A stretch of 64,000 nucleotides of DNA, from positions 42,373 through 106,372 of the forward strand of contig NZ_LMEP01000026.1 of assembly GCF_001426405.1 (NCBI RefSeq), written 5' to 3'. The DNA comes from Streptomyces sp. Root1304. GTDB lineage: Bacteria; Actinomycetota; Actinomycetes; Streptomycetales; Streptomycetaceae. The position numbers and the translations under genes are program-made. A model generated the notes under the pieces. That model worked only from the letters and a program-made list of their open reading frames with translations. It made no database searches and had not been told where the DNA came from. Positions within the stretch are counted from its first letter, which is position 1. Every line of letters starts with the position of its first letter. Shown here piece by piece: positions 41,177-49,484 of the stretch.

Positions 41177-42556
41177 TCACGCGGCCCCCTCCTTCACGGG
41201 CGCCGGTGCCCCGGTGTCGGCGTCCTCGGGCTGGGGCGCGCGGGCCGAGTCGCTGAGGCGGATGAGGAGCGCCACGATCACCCAGTTGGTCACCACCGAC
41301 GAGCCACCCTGGGCCAGGAACGGCATCGCCATGCCGGTCAGCGGGATCAGCCCCATCACCCCGCCCGCGATCACGAAGACCTGGAGCGCGACGATCGAGG
41401 CGAGCCCGATCGCGAGGAGCCGCCCGAAGGGGTCGCGCAGCGAGAGGCCGGCGCGGTAGCCGCGGGCGACGAGGAGCGCGTACAGCAGGAAGAGCGCGGT
41501 CAGTCCGACGAGCCCCAGTTCCTCGCCGGCCGTGGCGAGGATGAAGTCGGACTTGACGGCGAAGCCGATGAGGACGGAATGGCCGAGACCGAGCCCCGTG
41601 CCGAGCATCCCCCCGGCCGCGAAGGCGAACAGCGACTGGGCCAGCTGCCCCGGGCCGTGGCCCGCCCGGATGGAGGCGAAGGGGTCGAGCCAGTCCTGCA
41701 CCCGGCTGTGCACATGGGGTTCGAGGGAGCCGACGAGGAAGGCCCCGGCGGAGGCGAGGACGAGCCCGACCGCGATCCAGCCGATCCGGCCGGTGGCCAC
41801 GTACAGCATGATCACGAAGATCCCGAAGAAGAGCAGCGAGGTGCCCAGGTCCCGTTCGAGGACGAGGACGCCGACGCTCAGCAGCCAGATCGCCACGATC
41901 GGCCCGAGCACCCGCCAGGTGGGGAACTGGAACTTCCAGATCCGGCGGCCGGTGTACGCGAGCGCGTTGCGGTTGGCGGCGAGGTAGGCGGCGAAGAAGA
42001 CCGCGAGCAGGATCTTCGCGAACTCGCCCGGCTGGAAGGAGAGACCGCCGATGCGGATCCAGATCTTGGCGCCGTTCACCGCCGGGAAGAAGATCGGCAG
42101 GATCATCAGGGCGAGCGCGGCGGCCACCGACACGTACGCGTACCCCTGGAGCGCGCGATGGTCGCGGAGCAGCAGCACGACCACGATGAACAGGCCCACC
42201 CCCAGCGTCGACCAGACCAGCTGCGTCGCCGCCGCCTGGTCGTCCGGGGTCTCCAGGTCGAGGCGGTAGATCAGCACCAGGCCGAGGCCGTTGAGCAGGA
42301 CCGCGATCGGCAGCAGCAGCGGATCGGCGTAAGGGGCGCGGAACCGGACCGCGAGATGGGCGAGGAGCGAGAGCAGGCCGAGCCCGGCCCCGTAGCGGGC
42401 GGCGTCCGGCGGTACGGCTCCGCCGGCGGCGAGGCCGACCTCGGCGTAGCCGTAGACGGAGATGAGGACGGCGCAGACGAGGAGGGAGAGTTCCACGCCG
42501 CGGCGCTTCGGGATGCGTACCCCGGGCGGGGGAGCGTCCGGGCGCGGTGCGGTCAT
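41177..42556 (-). CDS. FtsW/RodA/SpoVE-family SEDS protein
   Basis: A 459-aa membrane protein with about 12 segments. It shows the SEDS hallmarks VNGAKIWIRIGGLSFQPGEFAKI (the large loop with GxxSxQPxE), VLVLERDLGTSLLFFG and, late, GVMGLIPLTGMAMPFLAQGG. SEDS proteins polymerise lipid II glycan strands. It precedes the class B PBP by 28 bp, a standard functional pair. It is transcribed from a region shared with a histidine kinase gene that ends 66 bp upstream of it. Confidence 0.95.
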   Translation of the reverse strand: MTAPRPDAPPPGVRIPKRRGVELSLLVCAVLISVYGYAEVGLAAGGAVPPDAARYGAGLGLLSLLAHLAVRFRAPYADPLLLPIAVLLNGLGLVLIYRLDLETPDDQAAATQLVWSTLGVGLFIVVVLLLRDHRALQGYAYVSVAAALALMILPIFFPAVNGAKIWIRIGGLSFQPGEFAKILLAVFFAAYLAANRNALAYTGRRIWKFQFPTWRVLGPIVAIWLLSVGVLVLERDLGTSLLFFGIFVIMLYVATGRIGWIAVGLVLASAGAFLVGSLEPHVHSRVQDWLDPFASIRAGHGPGQLAQSLFAFAAGGMLGTGLGLGHSVLIGFAVKSDFILATAGEELGLVGLTALFLLYALLVARGYRAGLSLRDPFGRLLAIGLASIVALQVFVIAGGVMGLIPLTGMAMPFLAQGGSSVVTNWVIVALLIRLSDSARAPQPEDADTGAPAPVKEGAA

Positions 42557-42622
42557 GGCCGCAACGTAGCAAGCGGTATGCCCTATGTCCCTTTTGTGTG
42601 ACGGTGTGCCGTGGGCGCGCCG

Positions 42623-43942
42623 TCACTCCTCCGGCTCGGCGGGCGCCGGGGGCACGTACTCCGGCAGCCGCAGCCGGGCCTCGGCGCCCCCGTCCGGGGC
42701 GTCGGCGAAGACCAGCTCGGCACCGATGACCTCCGCCTGCCCGACCGCGATCGTCAGACCGAGGCCGTGCCCCTTGCCGCCGCTCTCGGTACGGAACCGC
42801 TGCGGGCCCGAGTCCAGCAGGTACGCGGGATAGCCGGGCCCGTGGTCCCGGACGGAGACCACCGGCCCGTCCACCGTCACCACCACCGGCGGCGCCCCGT
42901 GCCGGTGCGCGTTGGCCACGAGGTTGCCGAGCACGCGCTCGACGCGCCGCCGGTCCGTCACCACCGCCGCGTCCCGGACGACCCGCACCTCCGTCCCGGT
43001 GCCGGACGCGCGGACCACCCGCCCGGCGAGCGGACCGAGTTCGTGCACCGCCAGGTCCACCGTCTCGTTGCGTGCGTCGAGCCGGGAGATCTCCAGCAGG
43101 TCCTCGGTGAGCGCGCGCATCGCCCGCACCCGGTCCCGCACGAGCTCCGAGGGCCGCCCCTCCGGGAGCAGTTCGGCCGCGGCCGACAGCCCGGTCAGCG
43201 GGGTGCGCAGCTCGTGCGCCACATCGGCGGTGAACCGCTGCTCGCTCTGCAGCTTGCGCTGGAGCGAGGACGCCATCGTGTCGAGGGCCCCGGACACCGT
43301 GGCCACCTCGTCCTGCGGACGCGAGGGGTCCTTCGTGCGGGGGTCGTCGACGCGCGCGTCGAGGTCGCCGGCGCTGATCCGGCGGGCCACCTGGGCGGTC
43401 AGGTGCAGCCGCCGGGTGACCCGGGTGACGGCGAAGGCGCCCACGAGCAGCGTCGCGCCGATCGCGAGGACGGAGGAGCCGAGGATCGAACGGTCCAGGG
43501 CGTCGATGGTCCCGGCGCTCTGCGTGTAGTCGACGCGCACGGCGAGGGCGCGACCGCCGACCCGGCCGTCGGTGGGGCCGTTCGCCGGGCCGTCGGCGGG
43601 CCCCTCCGCCGGGCCCGCCGCCCACATCGTCGGCCGGCCCCGGTCGTCGGCGACCATCGTGCCGCGCTCCCCGCGGACGGCGAGCGCCCGCAGGGGCGCC
43701 GGGAGCCCGACGGGGTCGACCCCGGCGAACCGGGGGAGCGGCTCGCCCGCCTCGTACAGCCGGCTCACGTCGGTGAGCCGCGCGAGCGCCTTCTCCCGCG
43801 AGTCGTGCACGGTCTGGCCGGTCACCGACACGTGGACGAGGGTGCCGAGCAGGGCGGCGAGGGCACAGCACATCACCGCGATGAAGACGGCGGCCTTCCA
43901 GGTGAGGGTCGCCGTCCAGGCGGGCAGCCGGGGCGCCCTCAC
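42623..43942 (-). CDS. Sensor histidine kinase without an adjacent response regulator
   Basis: A 439-aa membrane kinase from GTG 43942, whose start overlaps the lipoprotein gene stop (GTGA). TM1 covers about residues 16-38 and TM2 about 153-173, enclosing a 115-residue extracytoplasmic domain with an odd Gly-Pro-Ala/Asn/Thr repeat (PADGPANGPTDG, about 115-127). A HAMP domain follows, then His243 in ADVAHELRTPLTGL, N-box RVLGNLVANAHRHG, and G-box GKGHGLGLTIAVGQAEVIGA. No response regulator is next to it. The coupled lipoprotein upstream suggests joint envelope sensing, in the manner of CseA with CseB/CseC, though that likeness is only by arrangement. Confidence 0.93.
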   Translation of the reverse strand: MRAPRLPAWTATLTWKAAVFIAVMCCALAALLGTLVHVSVTGQTVHDSREKALARLTDVSRLYEAGEPLPRFAGVDPVGLPAPLRALAVRGERGTMVADDRGRPTMWAAGPAEGPADGPANGPTDGRVGGRALAVRVDYTQSAGTIDALDRSILGSSVLAIGATLLVGAFAVTRVTRRLHLTAQVARRISAGDLDARVDDPRTKDPSRPQDEVATVSGALDTMASSLQRKLQSEQRFTADVAHELRTPLTGLSAAAELLPEGRPSELVRDRVRAMRALTEDLLEISRLDARNETVDLAVHELGPLAGRVVRASGTGTEVRVVRDAAVVTDRRRVERVLGNLVANAHRHGAPPVVVTVDGPVVSVRDHGPGYPAYLLDSGPQRFRTESGGKGHGLGLTIAVGQAEVIGAELVFADAPDGGAEARLRLPEYVPPAPAEPEE

Positions 43943-44745
43943 GGGCGGGGACCGGCGGGGGCGATGACGGGCGGGGCGACGGGGGCCGGGCCCGGGGGCG
44001 ACGCCGGGCTCGGGACCGGGCTCACGAGCCGGGGCGCGGGCACGGTCGAGGGTCCGGTCCCCGGCGGCTTCACGCGCACGATCTCGTCCCGGGTGGGCAG
44101 CATGCTCCGCTGCTGCTCGTCCCAGGTCCAGGCGGTGCGGTACTCGTATCCCGGGATGCCCGCCGAACCGGACCGCATGATCAGGTCCCGGCCGGCGACC
44201 TCCACACTGACGACCTGGTCGACGGTGGACATGATCCGGGTGAGGCCGCCGTCCTCCGCGAGGTACACCCGCACCCCGAACTGCTGGTCCGGCATCCGGA
44301 TGCCGACGATCAGCTCGTCCCGGCCGTTGCCGGTGAGGTCGCGGTAGTACGGCCGCAGGACGGGACACGCGGCCGGCGCGGAGTCGCAGGCCTCCAGGGC
44401 GCGGGCGGTCCGTCCGTCCAGCGCGTCGGATCCGGCGGACGCATCCGTCCTGGCGCGCTCCTCGGCGCGGACCACCGCCACGGCGTCGACGGCGTGCACG
44501 TCGCCGCCGGGGACCTCGACGCCGGGGACGCGCCCGGTGTCCGACTCGCCGTAGTCGATCGGCGGATTGGTCGCGGGCGGCAGATCGGGCCACAGCCGTG
44601 CGGGCCCGACGGCCGCGGGCGTGGCCCCGGCGCTCTTCAGCCCGCCGTCGCCGCCGCCCTCGCCGCCGCAGCCGGCGAGGGCGAGGGAGAGGCCGAGGGC
44701 GCACAGGACGCCGGCGGCGGCGATCGGTGCTCCGCGCGGTCCCAC
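43939..44745 (-). CDS. Lipoprotein coupled to the orphan histidine kinase
   Basis: A 268-aa protein from GTG 44745, preceded by GAGGAG. The signal sequence ends in the lipobox LAGC (Cys25). The mature part includes RPYYRDLTGNGRDELIVGIRMP, an FG-GAP-like/beta-propeller-like segment with DLTGNGRDELI, then YLAEDGGLTRIM, and a disordered Pro-rich tail. Coupling to the kinase by a GTGA overlap suggests it modulates that kinase at the outer face of the membrane. Confidence 0.86.
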   Translation of the reverse strand: MGPRGAPIAAAGVLCALGLSLALAGCGGEGGGDGGLKSAGATPAAVGPARLWPDLPPATNPPIDYGESDTGRVPGVEVPGGDVHAVDAVAVVRAEERARTDASAGSDALDGRTARALEACDSAPAACPVLRPYYRDLTGNGRDELIVGIRMPDQQFGVRVYLAEDGGLTRIMSTVDQVVSVEVAGRDLIMRSGSAGIPGYEYRTAWTWDEQQRSMLPTRDEIVRVKPPGTGPSTVPAPRLVSPVPSPASPPGPAPVAPPVIAPAGPRP

Positions 44746-44959
44746 GCTGCTCCTCGTTCGGTCGGGCGGCCGAGGGGACCGGTCCGGGCCTCCTCTCCGT
44801 AGACCTTATTCGGAAGGAAGTCCTTTTTGTCTATTCGTATGGTTGTCGGGGCCGTCGGCGGGCCGCAGGGTGCGGGGATGTCGGGCCGCCGGGTTGCCAG
44901 GCCGTCGGGCCGTGGGGCCGCCGAGCCGCCGGGGTGCCGTCGGGCGGCCGTCCCGACCG

Positions 44960-47167
44960 TCAGAACCCGCCCCGCTCCATCCGCGCCAGGGCGGCCCGGC
45001 ACAGGGTCAGCAGCTTCTCGTCGAGGTGGATGTCATGGCTGCCCGAGGCGCCCTCGCGGGCGTTGTGACGGCGACGGCGGGTCAGCTCGGTGAGGATCAC
45101 CAGCTGCGCGTCCGAGGCCGCCGGACCCATCTCCGCCAGACACTCGGCGACGTCCACGCGCGCGTGCCGGTTCTCCTCCCAGGCCGCGAGCAGGACGGGC
45201 AGGGCGGCCGACGCGTCCCCGGAGACCCGCCACAGGGCCGCCGCGCAGCGCACCCGGACCCACAGGTCCCGCGAGGTCAGACCGGGTCTGAGGGCCTCGG
45301 CCGACGCGGCGGCGGCCGGGCCGATCTCGCCCAGGGCCTGGGCCGCGGCGCACCGGTCCGCACCGGAGGCGCCGGGGCCGAGCCACCGTTCCAGGGCCGG
45401 CAGGACGTCGCCGCGGTCGCCCTCGGCGGCCCACAGGGCGTGCGCCGCCGTCGTGGCGACGGTGGCGGACTCGGCGTCCAGGAGCCCGCGTATGTCGGGT
45501 ACGGCCTCCCGCGCGGCGGGGCCGAAGGCGGCAAGCGCCCGCAGGGCGGCCTCCCGCACCCAGTCGCGCCGGTTCGAGGGCGCGCCGCGCAGGACCCGCA
45601 GGACCTCCGGCAGGGCCTGGGCGCCGCGAACCGCGGCGAGGGCGTACAGCAGCGGGGCGGCCCGGTCGTAGAGCCGCTCGTCGAGGTCGACCTCGGCGAG
45701 GCGGCGGCGCAGCAGCGGGGCGAGCATCGCGGCGGAGGGGCCGAGGCCGTCCATCGCGTACAGCAGCTCCCGCCGCACCTCGCGCTCCTCCAGGGCGCGG
45801 GCGAGCAGCGGGACGGCCCGGGGGTCGCCCGCGCGGGCCAGCGCGAGGAGTGCCCCGTCCCGCCCGGACCGGCCGACGAACCCGCTGGAACCGGCGGCGC
45901 CGGCCCCGGGGCCCGTGTCGTCGCCGGAGCCGGAGGCGCTGCTCGTGCGGTGGCTCGCCCCCGGTGCCGTACGCCCCTGCGGGGTCCGCCCCGGCCGGGT
46001 CCGGCCGCGCGCCCCCGACGGTCCCGTGGACAGGCGGGCCGCCAGGGAGTCCGCGGCGGGCGCCCCCAGCTCGAAGAGCCGCTCCAGGAAGGTGGTGGCC
46101 GCCTCCCGGAGCCGGGGCTCCGGATCGTGGAGCTGCGCGCCGACGAGCCGGACGACCTCCTCGTACCGCCCGCGCCAGATCCGTATCAACCCGCCGCACA
46201 GCCAGATCGCGTCCGAACGCTGTCCCCAGTCCGGGCTGCGCAGCTGCGCCAGGATCAGCGCGATGCGGTCGTCGACCCGGTCGTCGAGCGCGGCGTGCAG
46301 GGTCCGCAGCAGCTCCTCCGTCCAGGGGGCGGGCCGCCCGGCGGCGTGCTCCTCCAGGAGTTCGCGGACCTGCCCGATCAGGGTCGGCGTCGCGGCCCGC
46401 TCGGTCCCGGGGGAGGCCGGTCCCCGCGCCGTCGTCCTGATCTCCTCCAGGAGACCCGTCACCCACGGGACCACGTCGTCGGGGATGTCGCCGGGCGCGC
46501 AGCGCGCCCGCTGGGCGAGGGCCGCGAGCCGCAGTCCGGGGTCGTGGGCCGCGCGGGCCAGCCAGTCCAGCCAGTCGACGGTCTCGGCGCGCAGCGACGC
46601 GTGCCGCAGGGCGATCCGCCCGACGGCGGCCACCAGGGCGAGCCGCACCTCGTTGTCCCGCTCGACGGTCAGCCGCTCCCGCAGCAGGGTCAGGACCCGG
46701 GCGGGCTCGGAGTGCAGCGAGGCGAGGGCGCAGGGCGCGGCGAGCCGGACCTCGGGGTCCGGGTCCGAGACGAGCCCGAGGAAGACGTCGGCACCCGCGG
46801 CGATGGCGGCCGCGGCCATCGCGTAGTTGGCGGCGGGGATGAACTCCTCGTCGTCGGGGTCGAGTGCGTCGAGCTCCTCCTCGTCGTCGAGCTCGATGCC
46901 GCCGATGCTGGTGAGCAGCTCGACGATGCAGCCGCGGTCCTGGACGCCGGGGTCGGCGACCAGTTCCAGGAGGAAGGGGATGCAGGCGAGGGTGGAGTCG
47001 TAGACGTCGCCCTGGTGGTGGACGGCCCCGTACATGCCGTCGAGGGCGGTCTCGCGCTCCGCGGGATCGGCGGAGGCGAGTCCGCGGAGGAGCTCCGGCA
47101 CGTCGTCCGCGGGGCCGTAGGCGTGCCCCAGCGAGGCCCAGTCGACCTCCTCGATCCCCGTCAGCAT
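44960..47167 (-). CDS. HEAT-repeat protein
   Basis: A 735-aa protein from ATG 47167, made almost entirely of HEAT-like helix pairs. Examples are DPEVRLAAPCALASL, DNEVRLALVAAVGRIAL, REAVPDIRGLLDAESATVATTAAHALWA and RDLWVRVRCAAALWRVSG. An Arg/Gly/Ser-rich disordered insert lies at about residues 375-425. No catalytic site or signal peptide is visible, so it is probably a cytoplasmic scaffold. HEAT proteins of this size are common in Streptomyces and their function is unknown. Confidence 0.86.
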   Translation of the reverse strand: MLTGIEEVDWASLGHAYGPADDVPELLRGLASADPAERETALDGMYGAVHHQGDVYDSTLACIPFLLELVADPGVQDRGCIVELLTSIGGIELDDEEELDALDPDDEEFIPAANYAMAAAAIAAGADVFLGLVSDPDPEVRLAAPCALASLHSEPARVLTLLRERLTVERDNEVRLALVAAVGRIALRHASLRAETVDWLDWLARAAHDPGLRLAALAQRARCAPGDIPDDVVPWVTGLLEEIRTTARGPASPGTERAATPTLIGQVRELLEEHAAGRPAPWTEELLRTLHAALDDRVDDRIALILAQLRSPDWGQRSDAIWLCGGLIRIWRGRYEEVVRLVGAQLHDPEPRLREAATTFLERLFELGAPAADSLAARLSTGPSGARGRTRPGRTPQGRTAPGASHRTSSASGSGDDTGPGAGAAGSSGFVGRSGRDGALLALARAGDPRAVPLLARALEEREVRRELLYAMDGLGPSAAMLAPLLRRRLAEVDLDERLYDRAAPLLYALAAVRGAQALPEVLRVLRGAPSNRRDWVREAALRALAAFGPAAREAVPDIRGLLDAESATVATTAAHALWAAEGDRGDVLPALERWLGPGASGADRCAAAQALGEIGPAAAASAEALRPGLTSRDLWVRVRCAAALWRVSGDASAALPVLLAAWEENRHARVDVAECLAEMGPAASDAQLVILTELTRRRRHNAREGASGSHDIHLDEKLLTLCRAALARMERGGF

Positions 47168-47429
47168 TGCCAGGCCGCCTTCCCCGTGAGCGCTGTACCA
47201 GGCAGCAAGTGTGCACCACGTGACGGACAGCAAGGCCTTACAGTCGACACCGGCTGTGCGGGGAAGCCCCGTTGCGACTTCTTTGCGCCATGTACGGTGC
47301 GGAGCCCGGCAGTTGCACTGGGTGGCTGCGCCGATTCGGGCCGCCTCCCGACGGCCTCCCCTCCGTCTCGCCTCCGCCTCCCCCACCGTTCCGCCGCCTC
47401 CCCTCCGCCCGGACGGGCCTCCCGCCCGC

Positions 47430-48431
47430 TCAGCCCTCCGACCGGATCCTGACGAAGGCGGCGTTCTCCTGCTGCCGGCCCGCGAGCCGGCGCAGCTCGA
47501 CGGGGACCGGCGGGTCCACCCGGCGCACCGGCCCGTGCTCGGGGTCCCGGGCGAGCGGGCCCGCGAGGTCGCCGACCAGCGCGCCGACCTCGCGGGACTG
47601 GGCCGGGGTGAGCCGGGGCGAGGTGGTCACCGTCCGCCCGTCGGCCAGCCGTACGAGCAGGTCCCGGGGTCGCCCGGGTGGCCCGATCAGCCCGAGGAGC
47701 ACGCCGTCCTCGGTGTCGACGTGCCGGATCTTCCGCCAGGCCCAGGTGGACCCGGCCCGGTAGGCCGAGCCCATCCGCTTCGCGACGATCCCCTCCACCC
47801 CGGCCTCCCGCAGGTCCCGGAACCAGCCGCGTGCGGTCTCCTCGTCGAGCGTGGCCAGGACCCGCTGGAGCGGCGGCCCGGCCTCCCGCAGGGCGGCGCC
47901 GAGCAGCTCCCACCGGTCGCGGAGCGGCAGGGCGCGCACGTCCCGCCCCGGCACGGCCAGCAGGTCGAAGGCGATGTACGAGACCGGCACGCCCTCCCGC
48001 ACCCGGTCGGCGGGCGAACGCAGCAGGTCGGTGAAGCTCAGCCGCCCCTCCCGGTACGCGCACAGCTCGCCGTCGAGCACGATCCCCGGCGGCAGCTGCT
48101 CCCGCAGGTGCGCGGCGATCCCGGGGAACTCGGGGGCGAGGTCCCGGCGGGAGCGGGACTGGAGGACCACCTTCCCGCCGCCGAGGACGAAGGCGAGCGC
48201 GCGGAAGCCGTCCAGCTTGAGGGAGTACTGCAGCTCCCGGGGCGGATCGGCCTGTACGGGGATCCCGTCGGCGGCCCGGGGCCGCATGACGTCGACGGGC
48301 GGAGGCAGCACGACCATCTCGCTGCCGCTGCCGCTGCCGCTGCCGCTGCCGCTGCCGCTGCCGCTGCCGCTGCCGCTGCCGCTGCCGCCGTCGCCGTACG
48401 CGCCCGTGGAACCTTCTGCCGCGCCCCTCAC
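47430..48431 (-). CDS. ATP-dependent DNA ligase (LigD-type ligase, separate protein)
   Basis: A 333-aa ligase. GTG 48431 overlaps the LigD-polymerase stop by four bases and has GGGAGGTG upstream. The N-terminus is a flexible Gly-Ser stretch of about 24 residues from a GGCAGC hexamer array, with no known counterpart in this family. The nucleotidyltransferase core has the lysine motif YSLKLDGFRAL, then VLDGELCAY and GVEGIVAKRMGSAY; an OB-fold follows. It seals ends in non-homologous end joining with the polymerase and Ku genes next to it. In Mycobacterium these domains are one LigD protein; here they are two coupled polypeptides. Confidence 0.93.
   Translation of the reverse strand: MRGAAEGSTGAYGDGGSGSGSGSGSGSGSGSGSGSGSEMVVLPPPVDVMRPRAADGIPVQADPPRELQYSLKLDGFRALAFVLGGGKVVLQSRSRRDLAPEFPGIAAHLREQLPPGIVLDGELCAYREGRLSFTDLLRSPADRVREGVPVSYIAFDLLAVPGRDVRALPLRDRWELLGAALREAGPPLQRVLATLDEETARGWFRDLREAGVEGIVAKRMGSAYRAGSTWAWRKIRHVDTEDGVLLGLIGPPGRPRDLLVRLADGRTVTTSPRLTPAQSREVGALVGDLAGPLARDPEHGPVRRVDPPVPVELRRLAGRQQENAAFVRIRSEG
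48321..48386 (-). repeat. Hexanucleotide repeat coding for the Gly-Ser linker
   Basis: Eleven perfect copies of GCTGCC on the plus strand (GGCAGC on the coding strand) form 66 bp, with imperfect copies on either side. They encode alternating Gly-Ser at residues 16-40 of the ligase. Being a multiple of three, unit gain or loss would change linker length without a frameshift. Confidence 0.95.
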
Positions 48432-49324
48432 GGCACCTCCCCCGCCCGCTCCGGCGCGAAAAGGGGCGCCAGGAGGTCCCCGTACCGCTCCAGACGTGGC
48501 GCGATGTCGTCCATGAGGAAGGCGAGGGCCCCGGGGTCCGTGCCGGGGCGGGCGCAGGCCTCGACCTCCTCCCAGGTGACCGGGGCCGAGACGGTCGGCA
48601 GGGTCCGGGCCCGCAGGGTGTACGGGGTGGCGGTGGTCTTGGCGGCGGCGTTCTGACTGTGGTCGACGAACACCTTCCCGGGCCGCAGCGCGCGGGCCAT
48701 CCGGTGCACGACGAGCTCCGGGAGCGCCGCCTCGGCCTCGACGGCGAGCCGGCGCGCGTAGGCGGAGACCCGCGCCGAGGGCGTCGGCACCACCGGGACG
48801 AGCAGGTGCAGCCCCTTGGCGCCGGAGGTCTTGGCGTACGCGGCGAGGCCGTCCCGCGCGAGCCGCTCGCGCAGATGGACGGCGACCCGGCAGCACTCGA
48901 CGACCGTCGCGGGCGGCCCGGGGTCCAGGTCGAGCACGAGCCGGTCGGCGACGGCGGGGGAGGAGGCCCGCCACTGGGGGGTGTGGAACTCCACGACCAG
49001 GTTCGCCGCCCACATCAGCGAGGCCAGGTCCTCGATCACCACCTGCCGGGCCCGGGGGGCGTCGGAGCGCGGCACGGGGGTGGTCCTCACCCAGGAGGGT
49101 GTGCCGGGCGGCGGATTCTTGGTGAAGAAGAGCTGCCCGTCCGGACCGTCCGGATAGCGCAGGAACGACACCGGACGATCGCGCAGATGCGGCAGGATCA
49201 CGGGCCCCACGGTCGCGTAGTGGTGGAGCAGCTCGCCCTTTGTGGTGCCGGTGGCCGGATGGAGCACCTTGTCGAGGTTGCTGAGCGCCAGGCGTCGCCC
49301 CTCCACCTCCGTGATCGGCGTCAT
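48428..49324 (-). CDS. LigD-type NHEJ polymerase domain protein
   Basis: A 298-aa primase-polymerase of the LigD Pol family. Key motifs are LVLDLDPGPP (metal-binding Asp pair), AYAKTSGAKGLHLLVPV and FVDHSQNAAAKTTATPYTLR. It adds nucleotides, often ribonucleotides, at broken DNA ends held by Ku. It starts at ATG 49324, divergent from ku, with a 20-bp tandem repeat array between the two starts. Its stop overlaps the ligase start, so both are made together. Confidence 0.94.
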   Translation of the reverse strand: MTPITEVEGRRLALSNLDKVLHPATGTTKGELLHHYATVGPVILPHLRDRPVSFLRYPDGPDGQLFFTKNPPPGTPSWVRTTPVPRSDAPRARQVVIEDLASLMWAANLVVEFHTPQWRASSPAVADRLVLDLDPGPPATVVECCRVAVHLRERLARDGLAAYAKTSGAKGLHLLVPVVPTPSARVSAYARRLAVEAEAALPELVVHRMARALRPGKVFVDHSQNAAAKTTATPYTLRARTLPTVSAPVTWEEVEACARPGTDPGALAFLMDDIAPRLERYGDLLAPLFAPERAGEVP

Positions 49325-49340
49325 ACGATGAGAATCCCAC

Positions 49341-49471
49341 GATTCGTCCCGATCAACGACGATTCGACCAGATCACCGACGATTCCCCCCGGCCATCGAT
49401 GATTCCCCCCGGCCACCGACGATTCCCCCCCGGCCACCGACGATTCCCCCCGGCCATCGATGATTCGGCCC
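49341..49471. repeat. Six-copy 20-bp tandem repeat in the ligD-pol/ku promoter region
   Basis: Units begin with GATTC at 49341, 49361, 49381, 49401, 49421 and 49442, with a partial seventh at 49462. Spacing is 20 bp except one 21-bp unit. The core GATTCCCCCCGGCCATCGAT alternates with CCACCGAC variants, and the first two copies are diverged. The array fills the divergent gap, ending 14 bp before the ku start. A 20-bp period is about two helical turns, so a protein bound to each unit would lie on one DNA face. The block could also be a recent slippage product. Confidence 0.9.
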
Positions 49472-49484
49472 GAAAGGAAGAACC

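Noticed and set aside
49341..49471. CRISPR array
   Set aside because: The 20-bp units abut directly without spacers, and no cas genes are present.
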